Assembly (NCBI GenBank): GCA_963844115.1
Contig: CAWJNN010000037.1
Coordinates: 1-64,000, forward strand
DNA length: 64,000 bases
Direction: 5' to 3'
DNA from: CS4-C045 sp963844115
Lineage (GTDB): Bacteria > Planctomycetota > Planctomycetia > Pirellulales > UBA7805
Made by a program: the position numbers and the translations under genes. Of this stretch, positions 38,008-46,983 are shown in pieces; the first letter of the stretch is position 1, and each line of letters starts with the position of its first letter. A model generated the notes under the pieces. It made no database searches. It was not told the origin of the DNA and saw nothing but the letters and a program-made list of their open reading frames with translations.

Positions 38008-38045
38008 TACCCGGCGCTGGTCTGTCGAGCGCCGGGTATTTTTGT
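38008..38045 (+). terminator. Intrinsic terminator after the 78-residue protein
   Basis: TACCCGGCGCT (38008-38018) pairs with AGCGCCGGGTA (38028-38038), followed by TTTTTG. It lies about 55 bp past the stop codon. Confidence 0.88.
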
Positions 38046-38255
38046 TGACCAGGCATGCCGACCCGGATTCTTGTCACGCGGTTCTTTCCGGGCGTTTCGC
38101 ACTGCCCGAATGCGTGAACCACACGTCACGGTTGGTGGGAAACGAAAATGAGCAAGACGTAATCGTTTTGGTCGCTATAATTCGAGATGTCCGGCATCGG
38201 GATTTGCCGAACGGACCACATCGAGAGACGGAACGAATTAGCGAGAACTATTATC

Positions 38256-39287
38256 GTGACGGACGTTGAACACAGCGATGATCAAACATCATGGTCGGAC
38301 GACGAATCCGGCCCCCAAGAGGATCGTGGCGAGCGAGTACGCGACTTGATCCAGCGGATCAAGGATTCGGCGGAAAAGCTGGAATTGGACAATACCAGCC
38401 GCGGCGATTTGAAGATTCTCACGCGGACATTGCGGGAGCTGCGTTACGCGTTCAAGGTGTTTTCCCCGTATCGGAATAGCCGCAAAGTGACCGTGTTCGG
38501 CTCGGCACGAACCCCATCGACGGCGCCTGCTTACCAGCATGCCGAAAATTTCGGTCGGCTGATGGCCCAACAAGACTGGCTTGTTGTCACCGGCGCGGCC
38601 AGTGGCATTATGGAAGCGGGTCACCGCGGCGCTGGCCGCAAACACTCGATGGGATTGAACATTATGTTGCCCTTCGAGCAGGACTCGAATCCGATCATAC
38701 GCGGCGACCACAAGCTGGTCCACATGAAGTACTTCTTCACGCGGAAGCTGATGTTCGTCAAGGAGTGCGACGCAGTCTGTTTGCTGCCGGGAGGATTTGG
38801 AACCCTGGACGAAGGCCTGGAGGTCTTAACCCTACTCCAGACCGGCAAGCGAGATCTGGTACCCGTTGTCTTTTTGGATGCACCGGGCAGCGGCTATTGG
38901 CACGACTGGAACGACTTTGTCGTCAAGCGACTCCTGGGCGACGGCATGATCGCGGAAGAAGACCTTTCGTTATTCAAGTTAACGGACAACGTCGAAGAGG
39001 CGGTTGCGGAGACGCTTAATTTCTATCGGCGTTATCACAGTATGCGGTACGTGAAAAAGAACCTGGTGTTTCGACTGAAGGAGTCGCTGAGCGACGAGAC
39101 ACTGGACGCGGTGAATGCCGACTTCAGCGACATCCTTAGTCGTGGCCAGTTTGTTCAAAGAGCAGCGTTGGAAGAAGAAAAAGACGAACCGGAATTAAAG
39201 GATCTGCCGCGGCTAGCATTTCATTTCAATCGCCGCAATCTGGGGCGCATGCGACAACTGATCGACTTTCTGAATGCTGCTGACTAG
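38256..39287 (+). CDS. LOG-family protein (TIGR00730-like), extended
   Basis: The core carries the LOG signature PGGFGTLDEGLEVL and the nucleotide-binding VTVFGSART and VVTGAASGIMEAGHRGA. Family members hydrolyse cytokinin riboside or nucleoside monophosphates. This one is about 343 residues, longer than the usual 180-280, with an acidic N-terminal extension (EHSDDQTSWSDDESGPQED) and a C-terminal extension rich in charged residues. It is cytosolic. A GTG at 38256 is the likely start; an ATG at 38187 gives a non-family extension. It precedes the desulfurase by 8 bp on the same strand, so the two are probably an operon. Confidence 0.84.
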   Translation: MTDVEHSDDQTSWSDDESGPQEDRGERVRDLIQRIKDSAEKLELDNTSRGDLKILTRTLRELRYAFKVFSPYRNSRKVTVFGSARTPSTAPAYQHAENFGRLMAQQDWLVVTGAASGIMEAGHRGAGRKHSMGLNIMLPFEQDSNPIIRGDHKLVHMKYFFTRKLMFVKECDAVCLLPGGFGTLDEGLEVLTLLQTGKRDLVPVVFLDAPGSGYWHDWNDFVVKRLLGDGMIAEEDLSLFKLTDNVEEAVAETLNFYRRYHSMRYVKKNLVFRLKESLSDETLDAVNADFSDILSRGQFVQRAALEEEKDEPELKDLPRLAFHFNRRNLGRMRQLIDFLNAAD

Positions 39288-39295
39288 TTCCGAAC

Positions 39296-40441
39296 ATGTC
39301 TGCAATCTACCTCGATTACAACGCAACCACACCCACCGATGCGCGCGTTCTGGATGCCATGTTGCCGTTCTACCGCGACCGGTATGGTAACCCGTCCAGT
39401 TCGCACTCTCTCGGGAAGCTTGCTGACGACGCGGTACAGAACGCTCGATCACAAACGGCCGATTTGCTCGGTTGCCACAGCGATGAAGTCACATTTACAT
39501 CGGGCGGAACGGAGAGCAGCAATCTGGCGATTCAGGGCGTAATGTTCCGGCAATCGCCAGAACGTCACGGGCACCTCGTGATTTCCGCGATCGAGCATCC
39601 GGCCACCGTCGAACCGGCAAGATGGCTGGAAAAACTCGGTTTTTCGTTGACCGTCGTGGGCTGCGATGCGAATGCCGTCGTCGACGCCCATGACATCGCC
39701 GCCGCGATTCGCGACGACACGGTGTTGGTCAGCGTTATGCACGCCAACAACGAAGTGGGATCGATCCAACCCATCGGGCAGATCGCGAAAACCTGCCGGG
39801 AGGCCGGCGTGCTGCTTCACGTCGATGCGGCTCAGTCTGCCGGGAAGATACCGGTCCATGTCGACGCGTTGGGCGCCGACCTGCTGACCTTGGCCGGCCA
39901 CAAGTTATACGCACCCAAAGGAATTGGCGCGCTGTATATCCGTCGCGGAGTTCAGCTCGAACCGGTAATCCGTGGTGCCAACCAGGAAAAGGGGATTCGA
40001 CCTGGCACGGAAAACGTTGCTCAAATCGTCGGTTTTGGCGTGGCTGCCACCCTGGCGGCTGCCGACCTGGCGACACGACACGAAGAAAGCGCGACGCTGC
40101 GGGATCGGCTGCAGCAATCGCTCGCCACCGCCTTACCGACAAAACTCGTCGTTCATGCTGAAGCAGCGACGCGATTGCCGAATACGCTGAGCGTCAGCTT
40201 TTCTGGTGTCACCGGCGCGGATCTGCTGGAAAAGACCGACGACCTGTGTGCTTCGACCGGTGCGGCCTGCCACAGCGGTTCGACAAGAATGTCCGCGACG
40301 CTAGCGGCCATGGGCACGCCAGAGGCGATAGCACGAGGGACGATACGACTGAGCGTGGGACGGTTCACCACACGGGCGGATGTCGACGAAGCAGCGAACC
40401 GATTGATCGACGCCTGGCGAGCGTTGTGTCCGTCACCCTGA
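39296..40441 (+). CDS. Cysteine desulfurase (NifS/IscS-like)
   Basis: This pyridoxal-phosphate enzyme removes sulfur from cysteine as a persulfide for Fe-S clusters or thio-cofactors. Landmarks are MSAIYLDYNATTPTD, TSGGTESSNLAIQG, the PLP-binding His-Lys in LAGHKLYAPKG (Lys203) and the catalytic Cys in STGAACHSG (Cys325). The 381-residue length is typical of the NifS/IscS group. It follows the LOG-like gene by 8 bp. No IscU or SufE partner is in the window, so I give no gene symbol. Confidence 0.92.
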   Translation: MSAIYLDYNATTPTDARVLDAMLPFYRDRYGNPSSSHSLGKLADDAVQNARSQTADLLGCHSDEVTFTSGGTESSNLAIQGVMFRQSPERHGHLVISAIEHPATVEPARWLEKLGFSLTVVGCDANAVVDAHDIAAAIRDDTVLVSVMHANNEVGSIQPIGQIAKTCREAGVLLHVDAAQSAGKIPVHVDALGADLLTLAGHKLYAPKGIGALYIRRGVQLEPVIRGANQEKGIRPGTENVAQIVGFGVAATLAAADLATRHEESATLRDRLQQSLATALPTKLVVHAEAATRLPNTLSVSFSGVTGADLLEKTDDLCASTGAACHSGSTRMSATLAAMGTPEAIARGTIRLSVGRFTTRADVDEAANRLIDAWRALCPSP

Positions 40442-40473
40442 CGGATCCGTGGACGCGACTTCTCGCGGCAAGG

Positions 40474-40812
40474 CTACATGCCTGTTTCGATCGTTCGAGA
40501 GCGACCCATCGCATCTTCGGCCAGCTGAATAAATTGAGGGTTATTCGTCGCCTGAAACGCCCGCTGGTAAACGACGCTTAGCTGCGCATGGCTGAACGCA
40601 TCGTTCGGTTCGAGGTCACAAACACGACGTGCATGCACAATTCCTTCCTCGAATCGTTCTAGCCTGCCCAGGACGACGGCGAGGGCGGCGTGCGCCAAGA
40701 CATAGGCCTCATCTTGAGCGAGGATTTCCTGGTACTTGGCGACGGCTTCTTCAAGTTTTCCCTCATCCTTGAGCTTGTCAGCCTCATCGTACAATACTTG
40801 ACTGGTGGCCAT
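40474..40812 (-). CDS. Small TPR protein
   Basis: A 112-residue protein made of about three TPR units: LYDEADKLKDEGKLEEAVAK, AYVLAHAALAVVLGRLERF and AFSHAQLSVVYQRAFQATN. No signal peptide, so cytosolic and probably an adaptor. GAGGAG lies 9 bases before the ATG. It is convergent with the desulfurase gene. Confidence 0.75.
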   Translation of the reverse strand: MATSQVLYDEADKLKDEGKLEEAVAKYQEILAQDEAYVLAHAALAVVLGRLERFEEGIVHARRVCDLEPNDAFSHAQLSVVYQRAFQATNNPQFIQLAEDAMGRSRTIETGM

Positions 40813-41101
40813 CGGTGGAATTCTCCTCAGTCGGCTCGCAAAAAAATCATGTCATGCCAGCAGCCAATTTGACCCTATCGGCGCAAGAGGCAAGGGATCG
40901 CTGCTAGCACCGTGCCGCAGGGCGGCGTGATTCCGTGACATTCTGCTGAACCGGGATCAATTGCCTTTCCGATAATAAACGCTGAACCCCGTGATCGAAT
41001 TCGTTTCGAGAACGACGGCTTGCAATCGCCCGCCGTGAAATCCTGCTTCTCGCCGCAGGGCGCGTAGCCTGTCGTTCTCGCTTGTCTCCAACACCCAGAG
41101 G

Positions 41102-41953
41102 TTGGAAGTGGACATACATTCCACCGCCGTCATCGACCCGGACGCCTATGTCGGCAAGCACGTCATTATTGGTCCCTATGCAATCGTTGAAGCTGGCGCA
41201 GTCATCGGTGACGGTTGTCAGATCGCCGGTCGAGTGACGGTTAAGCGCGACTCCGTCTTGGGATCAAACAACCAGGTTTTTGAAGGCGCCGTGCTGGGAG
41301 GGCTTCCTCAGCACATCGACGTAAGCGATACCGTGGGACGGCTGATTATCGGCTCCGGCAACCAGATACGAGAGAACGTCACGATTCACCGTGGTCTTCG
41401 ATCCAAAGACGTGACGTTGATTGGTGATCAGAACATGATCATGGTCAACGTCCATATCGCCCACGACTGCCGGATTGGGAATCAGGTCGTGATCATCAAT
41501 AACGCGATGATCGCCGGGCATGTCACGATCGAAGATCGCGCCTACCTGGCTGGTGGTGCTGCCGTCCAACAATTTCGCCGCATCGGAAAGGTTGCGACGG
41601 TCGGTGGATACGGTCGGATGGTCAAGGACGTTCCGCCGTTCGTCACCGTGGATGGAAATACCGGCGGGATCGTCGGTCTGAATATTATCGGTTTGCGTCG
41701 AGCTGGTTATACGCGAACTGACATTCAGCAGTTGAAGGAAGCGTATCGCTTAATCTACCGCGCTGGTCTTTCGTGGGACGAAGTCATGGAACGCTTGCCG
41801 CAGGAGTTCAGCGACGGCCCGGCCTCCGACTTTCATCACTTTTTTTCGACCGGTGGTCAATACGGATTCGTGCCTGAGCGCCGCATTCCCTCGGCGGCGA
41901 CCGTCAAGCTGTACCAGCCGGGCGACGATCAAGAGTTGCGCAAGGTCGGCTGA
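41102..41953 (+). CDS. lpxA: UDP-N-acetylglucosamine acyltransferase LpxA
   Basis: LpxA attaches a fatty acid to UDP-GlcNAc, the first step of lipid A synthesis. The protein is built of left-handed beta-helix hexapeptides (VIGDGCQIAGRVTVKRDSV) with the catalytic-loop motif MVNVHIAHDCRIGN and the C-terminal GLNIIGLRRAGYT typical of LpxA. Length 283 is slightly above the usual 260. The first codon is TTG 41102; alternatives nearby cannot be excluded. With kdsD, kdsC and lptB it points to complete LPS synthesis. Confidence 0.93.
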   Translation: MEVDIHSTAVIDPDAYVGKHVIIGPYAIVEAGAVIGDGCQIAGRVTVKRDSVLGSNNQVFEGAVLGGLPQHIDVSDTVGRLIIGSGNQIRENVTIHRGLRSKDVTLIGDQNMIMVNVHIAHDCRIGNQVVIINNAMIAGHVTIEDRAYLAGGAAVQQFRRIGKVATVGGYGRMVKDVPPFVTVDGNTGGIVGLNIIGLRRAGYTRTDIQQLKEAYRLIYRAGLSWDEVMERLPQEFSDGPASDFHHFFSTGGQYGFVPERRIPSAATVKLYQPGDDQELRKVG

Positions 41954-41976
41954 GGCCGGCCCTTTTGCGACGCACG

Positions 41977-43908
41977 CTAGGGAATCACTTTTTCGGATTT
42001 CAATAGCGATACGATCTGTTCCACGCAATCGTCGACCGAAGACTGGTGGGGTTTCAAAACAAGGTCTGGCGATTCCGGCACATCGTAATTCCCGGTGACA
42101 CCGGGGAAATATTTAATTTCGCCGGAATCTGCTTTGTCGTACATCTCACTATCGTCGCGCTCGCGGCATATCTCGACAGGCACATCCAGATAGATCTCCA
42201 CGAAACGTTCGGCGCCAACCACCTCGCGCGCCCGGCGTCGGACTTCGCTGCTTGGTGCGACAAAGCTGGCGATGGTAATCATGCCGGCGTCATTCATCAA
42301 TTTGGCGACCTCTGCCGCACGCCTCAGGTTTTCGCTACGCTCGTCCGCTGAGAATCCTAAATCGCGGCTGATGCCTAATCGCATCTGTTTCCCGTCCAGG
42401 ATCGTACAGGCATGACCGGCGTCGAAAAGAACGCGTTCCAGGCCCTGGGCAACCAGTCGTTTCCCCGATCCTGTCAGGCCGGTCAACAAAATCGTGGTCG
42501 CCTTCTGGCCGTACCGTGCAGTCCGCTCGTCAAGCGTGACCTGGCTACCCGTTGACTGTCCGCCCGCGACAACGGGCGCATCGTCCCAATGATCGCGCGC
42601 ATCACCGCGCATTGGTTCCATGATCATCGCGGCACCGACAGTCCGATTGGTGATGCGATCCACGATCACCATCGCCCCGGTCGCTCGATTAAGTTTGTAC
42701 GCATCAAACGCAATTGCTTCGCTAAGCGTAACCGCGCAACGACCGATTTCGTTCAAGCTCAGCCGCGGAGCATCCTGTCGGTGCAGCGTGTTCACGTCAA
42801 CTTGATAACGCAGGGCCGCAATACTCCCTGACACCAACTTGGTTGTTTGCTTAAATAGATACTGCTTGCCCGGCACCATCGGCTCTTCCGACATCCAGAC
42901 CACAATTGCTTCCATCTGATTATCAACGCGTGGAACATTCCCTGGGCGGACAATCATGTCACCGCGACTGATGTCAATTTCGTCTTCCAGGGTGAGCGTC
43001 ACGCTTTGCGGCGCGAACGCCTCTTCCAAATCGCCATCGTGCGTCACGATCGACGCCACGCGACTCGTCTTGCGGGACGGCAGCACCAGGACTTCATCGC
43101 CTTGCCGTACGGTTCCTGAAGCGACGGTTCCACAGAAGCCGCGGAAATCGAGGTGGGGACGGTTGACGTATTGCACGGGAAAACGAAAGTCGCGCAGGTT
43201 CCGGTCCGACGCGATGTAGACATTCTCCAGCATGTGCATCAACGTATTCCCGTCATACCAGGGCATCTGAGAACTACGGTTCAGTACGTTGTCACCCTTG
43301 AGCGCGGAAAGGGGAATGAAATGAACATCGTCCGCAGCCATCTTGGCAGCAAAATCGATGTAGTCGTTCTTGATTTTGTCGAACACTTCCTGGGAGTAGT
43401 CCACCAGATCCATCTTATTGATGGCCACTATGACGTGCTTGATTCCCAACAGCGAGGTGATAAAGCTGTGACGCTTTGTTTGCGTCAACACGCCCTTTCT
43501 CGCATCGATCAAAATGATGGCCAGGTCGCAAGTCGATGCGCCCGTCGCCATATTGCGCGTGTATTGCTCGTGGCCCGGCGTGTCGGCAATAATGAATTTG
43601 CGCTTGGTCGAAGAGAAATAACGATAGGCGACGTCGATGGTGATTCCCTGCTGACGCTCGTCGTCCAGACCATCGGTCAGCAAGGCCGGATCCAATTCGC
43701 CGTCCAGGGTGCCGTGCGTGACAGAGTCTTTCTCGAGCGCCGCCAGCTGATCCTCGTAGACCATCTTCGCTTCGATCAGCATGCGGCCGATCAGCGTGCT
43801 CTTACCATCGTCAACGCTACCGCACGTTAAAAAGCGCAGCATTTCCTTGCGCTCGTGCTGCGAGAGATATTCGTTGATATCGGTGGCAATTAATTCAGAT
43901 TGAGACAT
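41977..43908 (-). CDS. cysNC: Bifunctional sulfate adenylyltransferase subunit 1 / APS kinase
   Basis: The N-terminal two thirds are the CysN GTPase that, with CysD, activates sulfate to APS: P-loop GSVDDGKSTLIGRM at about residues 31-44, DTPGHEQYTRNM and NKMDLVD. The C-terminal third is an APS-kinase-like domain that makes PAPS, with LTGLTGSGKRLVAQGLE near residue 480 and FVAPSSEVRRRAREVVG. In its P-loop the residue after Lys is Arg rather than the usual Ser/Thr, and the usual LDGDNVR is LDGKQMR, so kinase activity should not be assumed. The gene follows cysD, separated only by a palindromic repeat. Confidence 0.93.
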   Translation of the reverse strand: MSQSELIATDINEYLSQHERKEMLRFLTCGSVDDGKSTLIGRMLIEAKMVYEDQLAALEKDSVTHGTLDGELDPALLTDGLDDERQQGITIDVAYRYFSSTKRKFIIADTPGHEQYTRNMATGASTCDLAIILIDARKGVLTQTKRHSFITSLLGIKHVIVAINKMDLVDYSQEVFDKIKNDYIDFAAKMAADDVHFIPLSALKGDNVLNRSSQMPWYDGNTLMHMLENVYIASDRNLRDFRFPVQYVNRPHLDFRGFCGTVASGTVRQGDEVLVLPSRKTSRVASIVTHDGDLEEAFAPQSVTLTLEDEIDISRGDMIVRPGNVPRVDNQMEAIVVWMSEEPMVPGKQYLFKQTTKLVSGSIAALRYQVDVNTLHRQDAPRLSLNEIGRCAVTLSEAIAFDAYKLNRATGAMVIVDRITNRTVGAAMIMEPMRGDARDHWDDAPVVAGGQSTGSQVTLDERTARYGQKATTILLTGLTGSGKRLVAQGLERVLFDAGHACTILDGKQMRLGISRDLGFSADERSENLRRAAEVAKLMNDAGMITIASFVAPSSEVRRRAREVVGAERFVEIYLDVPVEICRERDDSEMYDKADSGEIKYFPGVTGNYDVPESPDLVLKPHQSSVDDCVEQIVSLLKSEKVIP

Positions 43909-43912
43909 GGGA

Positions 43913-44042
43913 ATTGCGGATTTCGGATTGACGATTGCGGATTAGAGGATCAGAGATTGGGGATTGTGGCTTGGAAACGACGATTACGCCGTTCACAATC
44001 CTCTAATCCACAATCCGAAATCCACAATCCGCAATCCGCAAT
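43913..44042. repeat. Large imperfect palindrome filling the cysD-cysN gap
   Basis: The left arm (43913-43950) and right arm (43999-44042) are imperfect inverted copies built from units such as AATCCGCAATC and AATCCTCTAATCC. The right arm ends at the cysD stop codon and the left arm begins five bases from the cysN start, so the whole gap is palindrome. In the mRNA it would fold into a long hairpin between the two cistrons. Confidence 0.82.
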
Positions 44043-44964
44043 CAAAAATATCCTTCCTTTTTCTTTTTCTCCATGGACGCTTCTTTGTCTCGATCGATCA
44101 TGCGGCCTTGGCGTTCGCTTGTTTTGCAAAGCAGCATTTCCTGAATGATTTCCGGCAACGTTGTCGCGGTCGACTCGACCGCTCCTGAAAGCGGGTAACA
44201 GCCCAGTGTCCGGAACCGAACATTCTTCAGCTCGGGTTGCTCGCCGGGCTCTAATCCAAGTCGGTCGTCATCAACCAGGATCAGCATCTCGTCGCCTTTT
44301 TCGTCCCGTCGAGCCACCACGGGCCGCGGCTTGGCATAATAGAGCGGAACGATCGGTATATTCTCCAAATGGATGTACTGCCAGACATCGAGTTCCGTCC
44401 AGTTGGACAGGGGGAAAACCCGAATGCTCTCCCCGGATTGACCCGAGCGTTGTACAGGTTCCAAAGTTCCGGCCGCTGATTCTTGGGGTCCCAACGATGA
44501 AACTTGTCACGGAATGAATAAATGCGTTCCTTGGAACGCGATTTTTCTTCATCACGCCGAGCACCGCCAAAGGCCGCATTGAAACGGTAATGATCCAAGG
44601 CCTGTTTCAGGGCGTCGGTCTTCATCAATTCCGTATGTTTGTCGCTGTTCTCCAGCGGATGAATCCCCAGCTTCCGCCCTTCCTCGTTGATGTGAACCAG
44701 GACTTCAAGGCCAAGTTCTTTCTTCGCGTAACTTTCGCGAAACTCGATCATTTCGCGAAACTTCCAGGTCGTATCGATATGCAGCAGCGGAAAGGGTGGT
44801 TTGGCGGGGTAGAACGCCTTCATCGCGAGATGCACCATGACCGACGAATCCTTGCCAATCGAGTACAGCATCACGGGATTATCAAACTCAGCCACCACCT
44901 CACGAATGATGTAGATACTTTCGGCCTCAAGTTCCTTGAGGTGGGTGAGATGATAGGAGCTCAT
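44042..44964 (-). CDS. cysD: Sulfate adenylyltransferase subunit 2 CysD, frameshifted
   Basis: CysD is the ATP-pyrophosphatase subunit that forms APS with CysN. The PP-loop region MLYSIGKDSSVMVHLA, ERIYSFRDKFHRWDPKNQRP and WTELDVWQYIHLENIPIVPL are all diagnostic. The frame breaks near 44432 in a CCGGGG run: one frame continues ...NPGRAFGFS while GESIRVFPLSNWTEL continues in the other. Joined length is about 307 residues, typical. ATG 44964 (MSSYHLTHLKELEAESIYI) is the family start; the upstream extension is encoded by a tandem repeat. It is first of the pair cysD-cysNC. Confidence 0.9.
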
Positions 44965-44966
44965 CG

Positions 44967-45033
44967 GGCAGGTTGCCTGGTGGCAGGTCTTTCGGAGGCG
45001 GGTTGTTTGGTGGCGGCTTGCCTGGTGGCAGCG
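44967..45033. repeat. Degenerate tandem repeat just before the cysD start
   Basis: GCCTGGTGGCAG-like units of about 18 bp (GGTTGCCTGGTGGCAGG, GGTTGTTTGGTGGCGG, GCTTGCCTGGTGGCAGC) run up to three bases from the cysD ATG, so they occupy its ribosome-binding region. Confidence 0.7.
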
Positions 45034-45088
45034 CTGTATAAACCAACGAGTATACGGCAAGCCTTACGACTGCTCAACTTCAAACCGA

Positions 45089-45754
45089 TCAAGCGTTTCG
45101 TGACCGTATGCGCAACAGTACGCTTTCGGCACCAGAGACCGGGGACGTATAGCTGGCCAATCGTCGCAGATCGAGTCCTCGTAACAGCCCCGCCTCGCGT
45201 GCCTGATGACGCTCGTCTGTCCATGAAGGACCCTTGAGCAGCAGCAGTTGTTCAAAATGATCCCAATGGGGTGCAAGCCAGCGCATCAGCTTGTGCAGTG
45301 GTGCCACGGCCCGCGCGATCAACACCTCGAACATTTCCTTTTCCAAAATACCTTCCGCGCGGGCGTGGTCTACCCGCAACTCCAACCCTGCCTGCTGGGC
45401 GATCGCCTTGGCGGCGATGGCACGTTTTGCCACGGACTCGCACGCCACGATTTCCAGGTCGGGCCGCACAATGGCCAAAATCATGCCCGGAACCCCTCCG
45501 CCGGTGCCAACGTCCAGCACTCGCGCGCCCGGCGGTAGAAACGGTTCGAATGCCAGGGAATCGACGACGTCGCGCCCGACGAATTTTTCATAGTCGGTAT
45601 GCCGCGTCAGATTGAGCCGCTCGTTCCATTCCCACAAAGCAGCTCGATAGCTGTCCAACAGCGCGATCTTGTCGTCGTCGACATCGATTTCAAAACGCTG
45701 AAGCATCGACTGCAACTGCGCGTGGTCGTTCGTTGGTGGCATATTCAGCTTCAA
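45089..45754 (-). CDS. rsmG: 16S rRNA m7G527 methyltransferase RsmG
   Basis: RsmG (GidB) methylates G527 of 16S rRNA. The protein has NLTRHTDYEKFVGRDVVDSL, the SAM-binding motif ARVLDVGTGGGVPGM and the conserved IARAVAPLHKLM, all characteristic. Length 221 is typical. It is cytosolic and ends about 125 bp before the cysD start on the same strand. Confidence 0.93.
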   Translation of the reverse strand: MKLNMPPTNDHAQLQSMLQRFEIDVDDDKIALLDSYRAALWEWNERLNLTRHTDYEKFVGRDVVDSLAFEPFLPPGARVLDVGTGGGVPGMILAIVRPDLEIVACESVAKRAIAAKAIAQQAGLELRVDHARAEGILEKEMFEVLIARAVAPLHKLMRWLAPHWDHFEQLLLLKGPSWTDERHQAREAGLLRGLDLRRLASYTSPVSGAESVLLRIRSRNA

Positions 45755-45809
45755 GACTCGCTCGCCCGCACCGGATCGTCGCCAGCCATTTCCTTACGCG
45801 TGGATTCCG

Positions 45810-46193
45810 CTATGGATAAACTCCGACTTCGACGGTGTTGCCATCGGGGTCCTGGAAGAAAATCTGCTGAAACCCACCCGCATTGACCTGCCGCCGATAC
45901 TCGACCTGATGGCTCTTTAGCAATGCTTCGGCCTGGTCCAAGTCCGGAACGATCATCGCAAAGTGCTGTGCCAGCGTATCAATGGCTCCCCGACCCGGCG
46001 CCGAATGATGCTCGATGATATGGAATTGCAGGCCACTTGGCGGGTGAACCAGCCAGGCACCGTCAAACGAAAAATCGGGGCGGGCAATCGATTCGAACCC
46101 CATGACGGTTTCGTAAAACGATGTCGCTGCTTGCACGTTTCTGGTGGGCACGGCCAAATGGTGCATCCCTTGAACCGCTAGCGGCTGGCACAT
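45810..46193 (-). CDS. VOC (glyoxalase-like) family protein
   Basis: A 127-residue vicinal-oxygen-chelate protein: MHHLAVPTRNVQAATSFYE at the start and FFQDPDGNTVEVGVY at the end supply the expected metal-binding His and Glu. It is a single cytosolic domain. Substrate cannot be inferred; families include glyoxalase I, dioxygenases and thiol transferases. The ATG may be one of two (residue 1 or the MHHLAV Met at residue 10). Confidence 0.85.
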   Translation of the reverse strand: MCQPLAVQGMHHLAVPTRNVQAATSFYETVMGFESIARPDFSFDGAWLVHPPSGLQFHIIEHHSAPGRGAIDTLAQHFAMIVPDLDQAEALLKSHQVEYRRQVNAGGFQQIFFQDPDGNTVEVGVYP

Positions 46194-46384
46194 GATTTAT
46201 CGGACCTGCGTCAAAGGTTGTGGATCACGGAATTTAATTCACTTGTATCAATTTTCTCGATTCCAGCAAGTGTGCGGCCGATATATCAACCAGGAGTGTC
46301 ATGCGCGACTTTCTCGTGCCGCTCGTCAACTAGACAAATAGACTTGTCCGTCGACGTCCCAGTCTGGGGAAAGGAACGTTAGCA

Positions 46385-46846
46385 ATGTACAGGCGCCTGT
46401 TTTTTACCGGGATAGCTGCCGTCACCTTAATGAGTACCGGGTGCTGCGGACCCTGTGGTGGTGGCTGCTTTAATCTCTGCGGCTGGTACCCCGGCAAACA
46501 TCTGGCCAAGGCGTTTGCTTGCCATGGTTGTGGCGGCGGATGCGGCGGCGGATATGGCTACGGCGATTCTGGCTGTGGAGCCGGCGGATGCGGTGGTGGC
46601 TGCGATGGTGGTGATGTGCACGGAGACTGGATCGGGTCACCGGAAGAGCACGTCATATCGTCGCCAGAGCCGATCCACGGCGGCACGTATTACCCACGGT
46701 CTGCTGGTGCGCCTCCGAAACCACCTTCGCCCCCAAGGGATGCCACGACGAGGTACGGAAGTCGACGAGGTAGCATTCGTCAGACGTCCCATTCGGCACC
46801 CGCGAACGAGAACGCGAAGAGTAGCTGCCCGTGTGGCAGGCATTAA
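46385..46846 (+). CDS. Gly/Cys-rich lipoprotein-like protein
   Basis: A 153-residue protein with a hydrophobic N-terminus ending in STGC, so a probable lipoprotein. It is followed by an unusually Cys/Gly-rich domain (CCGPCGGGCFNLCGW, CHGCGGGCGGGYGYGD, GGCGGGCDGGD) and a Pro/Ser-rich tail. Similar in layout to the gene at 227-544. The cysteines may bind metal or crosslink. GGAAAGGAA precedes the ATG and a strong terminator follows. Function unknown. Confidence 0.75.
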   Translation: MYRRLFFTGIAAVTLMSTGCCGPCGGGCFNLCGWYPGKHLAKAFACHGCGGGCGGGYGYGDSGCGAGGCGGGCDGGDVHGDWIGSPEEHVISSPEPIHGGTYYPRSAGAPPKPPSPPRDATTRYGSRRGSIRQTSHSAPANENAKSSCPCGRH

Positions 46847-46910
46847 TATTCCCTGCGGAAGTTGAGATTCCCGGCGCAAGCGGGGCGTCCCTGCGGATCC
46901 GCGAAAATAC

Positions 46911-46948
46911 AAAGACCTCGTTGGCCTTCATGGCAACGAGGTCTTTTT
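46911..46948 (+). terminator. Intrinsic terminator after the Gly/Cys-rich gene
   Basis: AAGACCTCGTTG pairs with CAACGAGGTCTT across a short loop and is followed by TTTTTTTG. On the minus strand it lies downstream of sdhB, so it can also serve the convergent sdh operon, though that side has a poorer T-run. Confidence 0.9.
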
Positions 46949-46983
46949 TTGTGTCGAGGCCGTGCAAGACGACGACGGACGTA

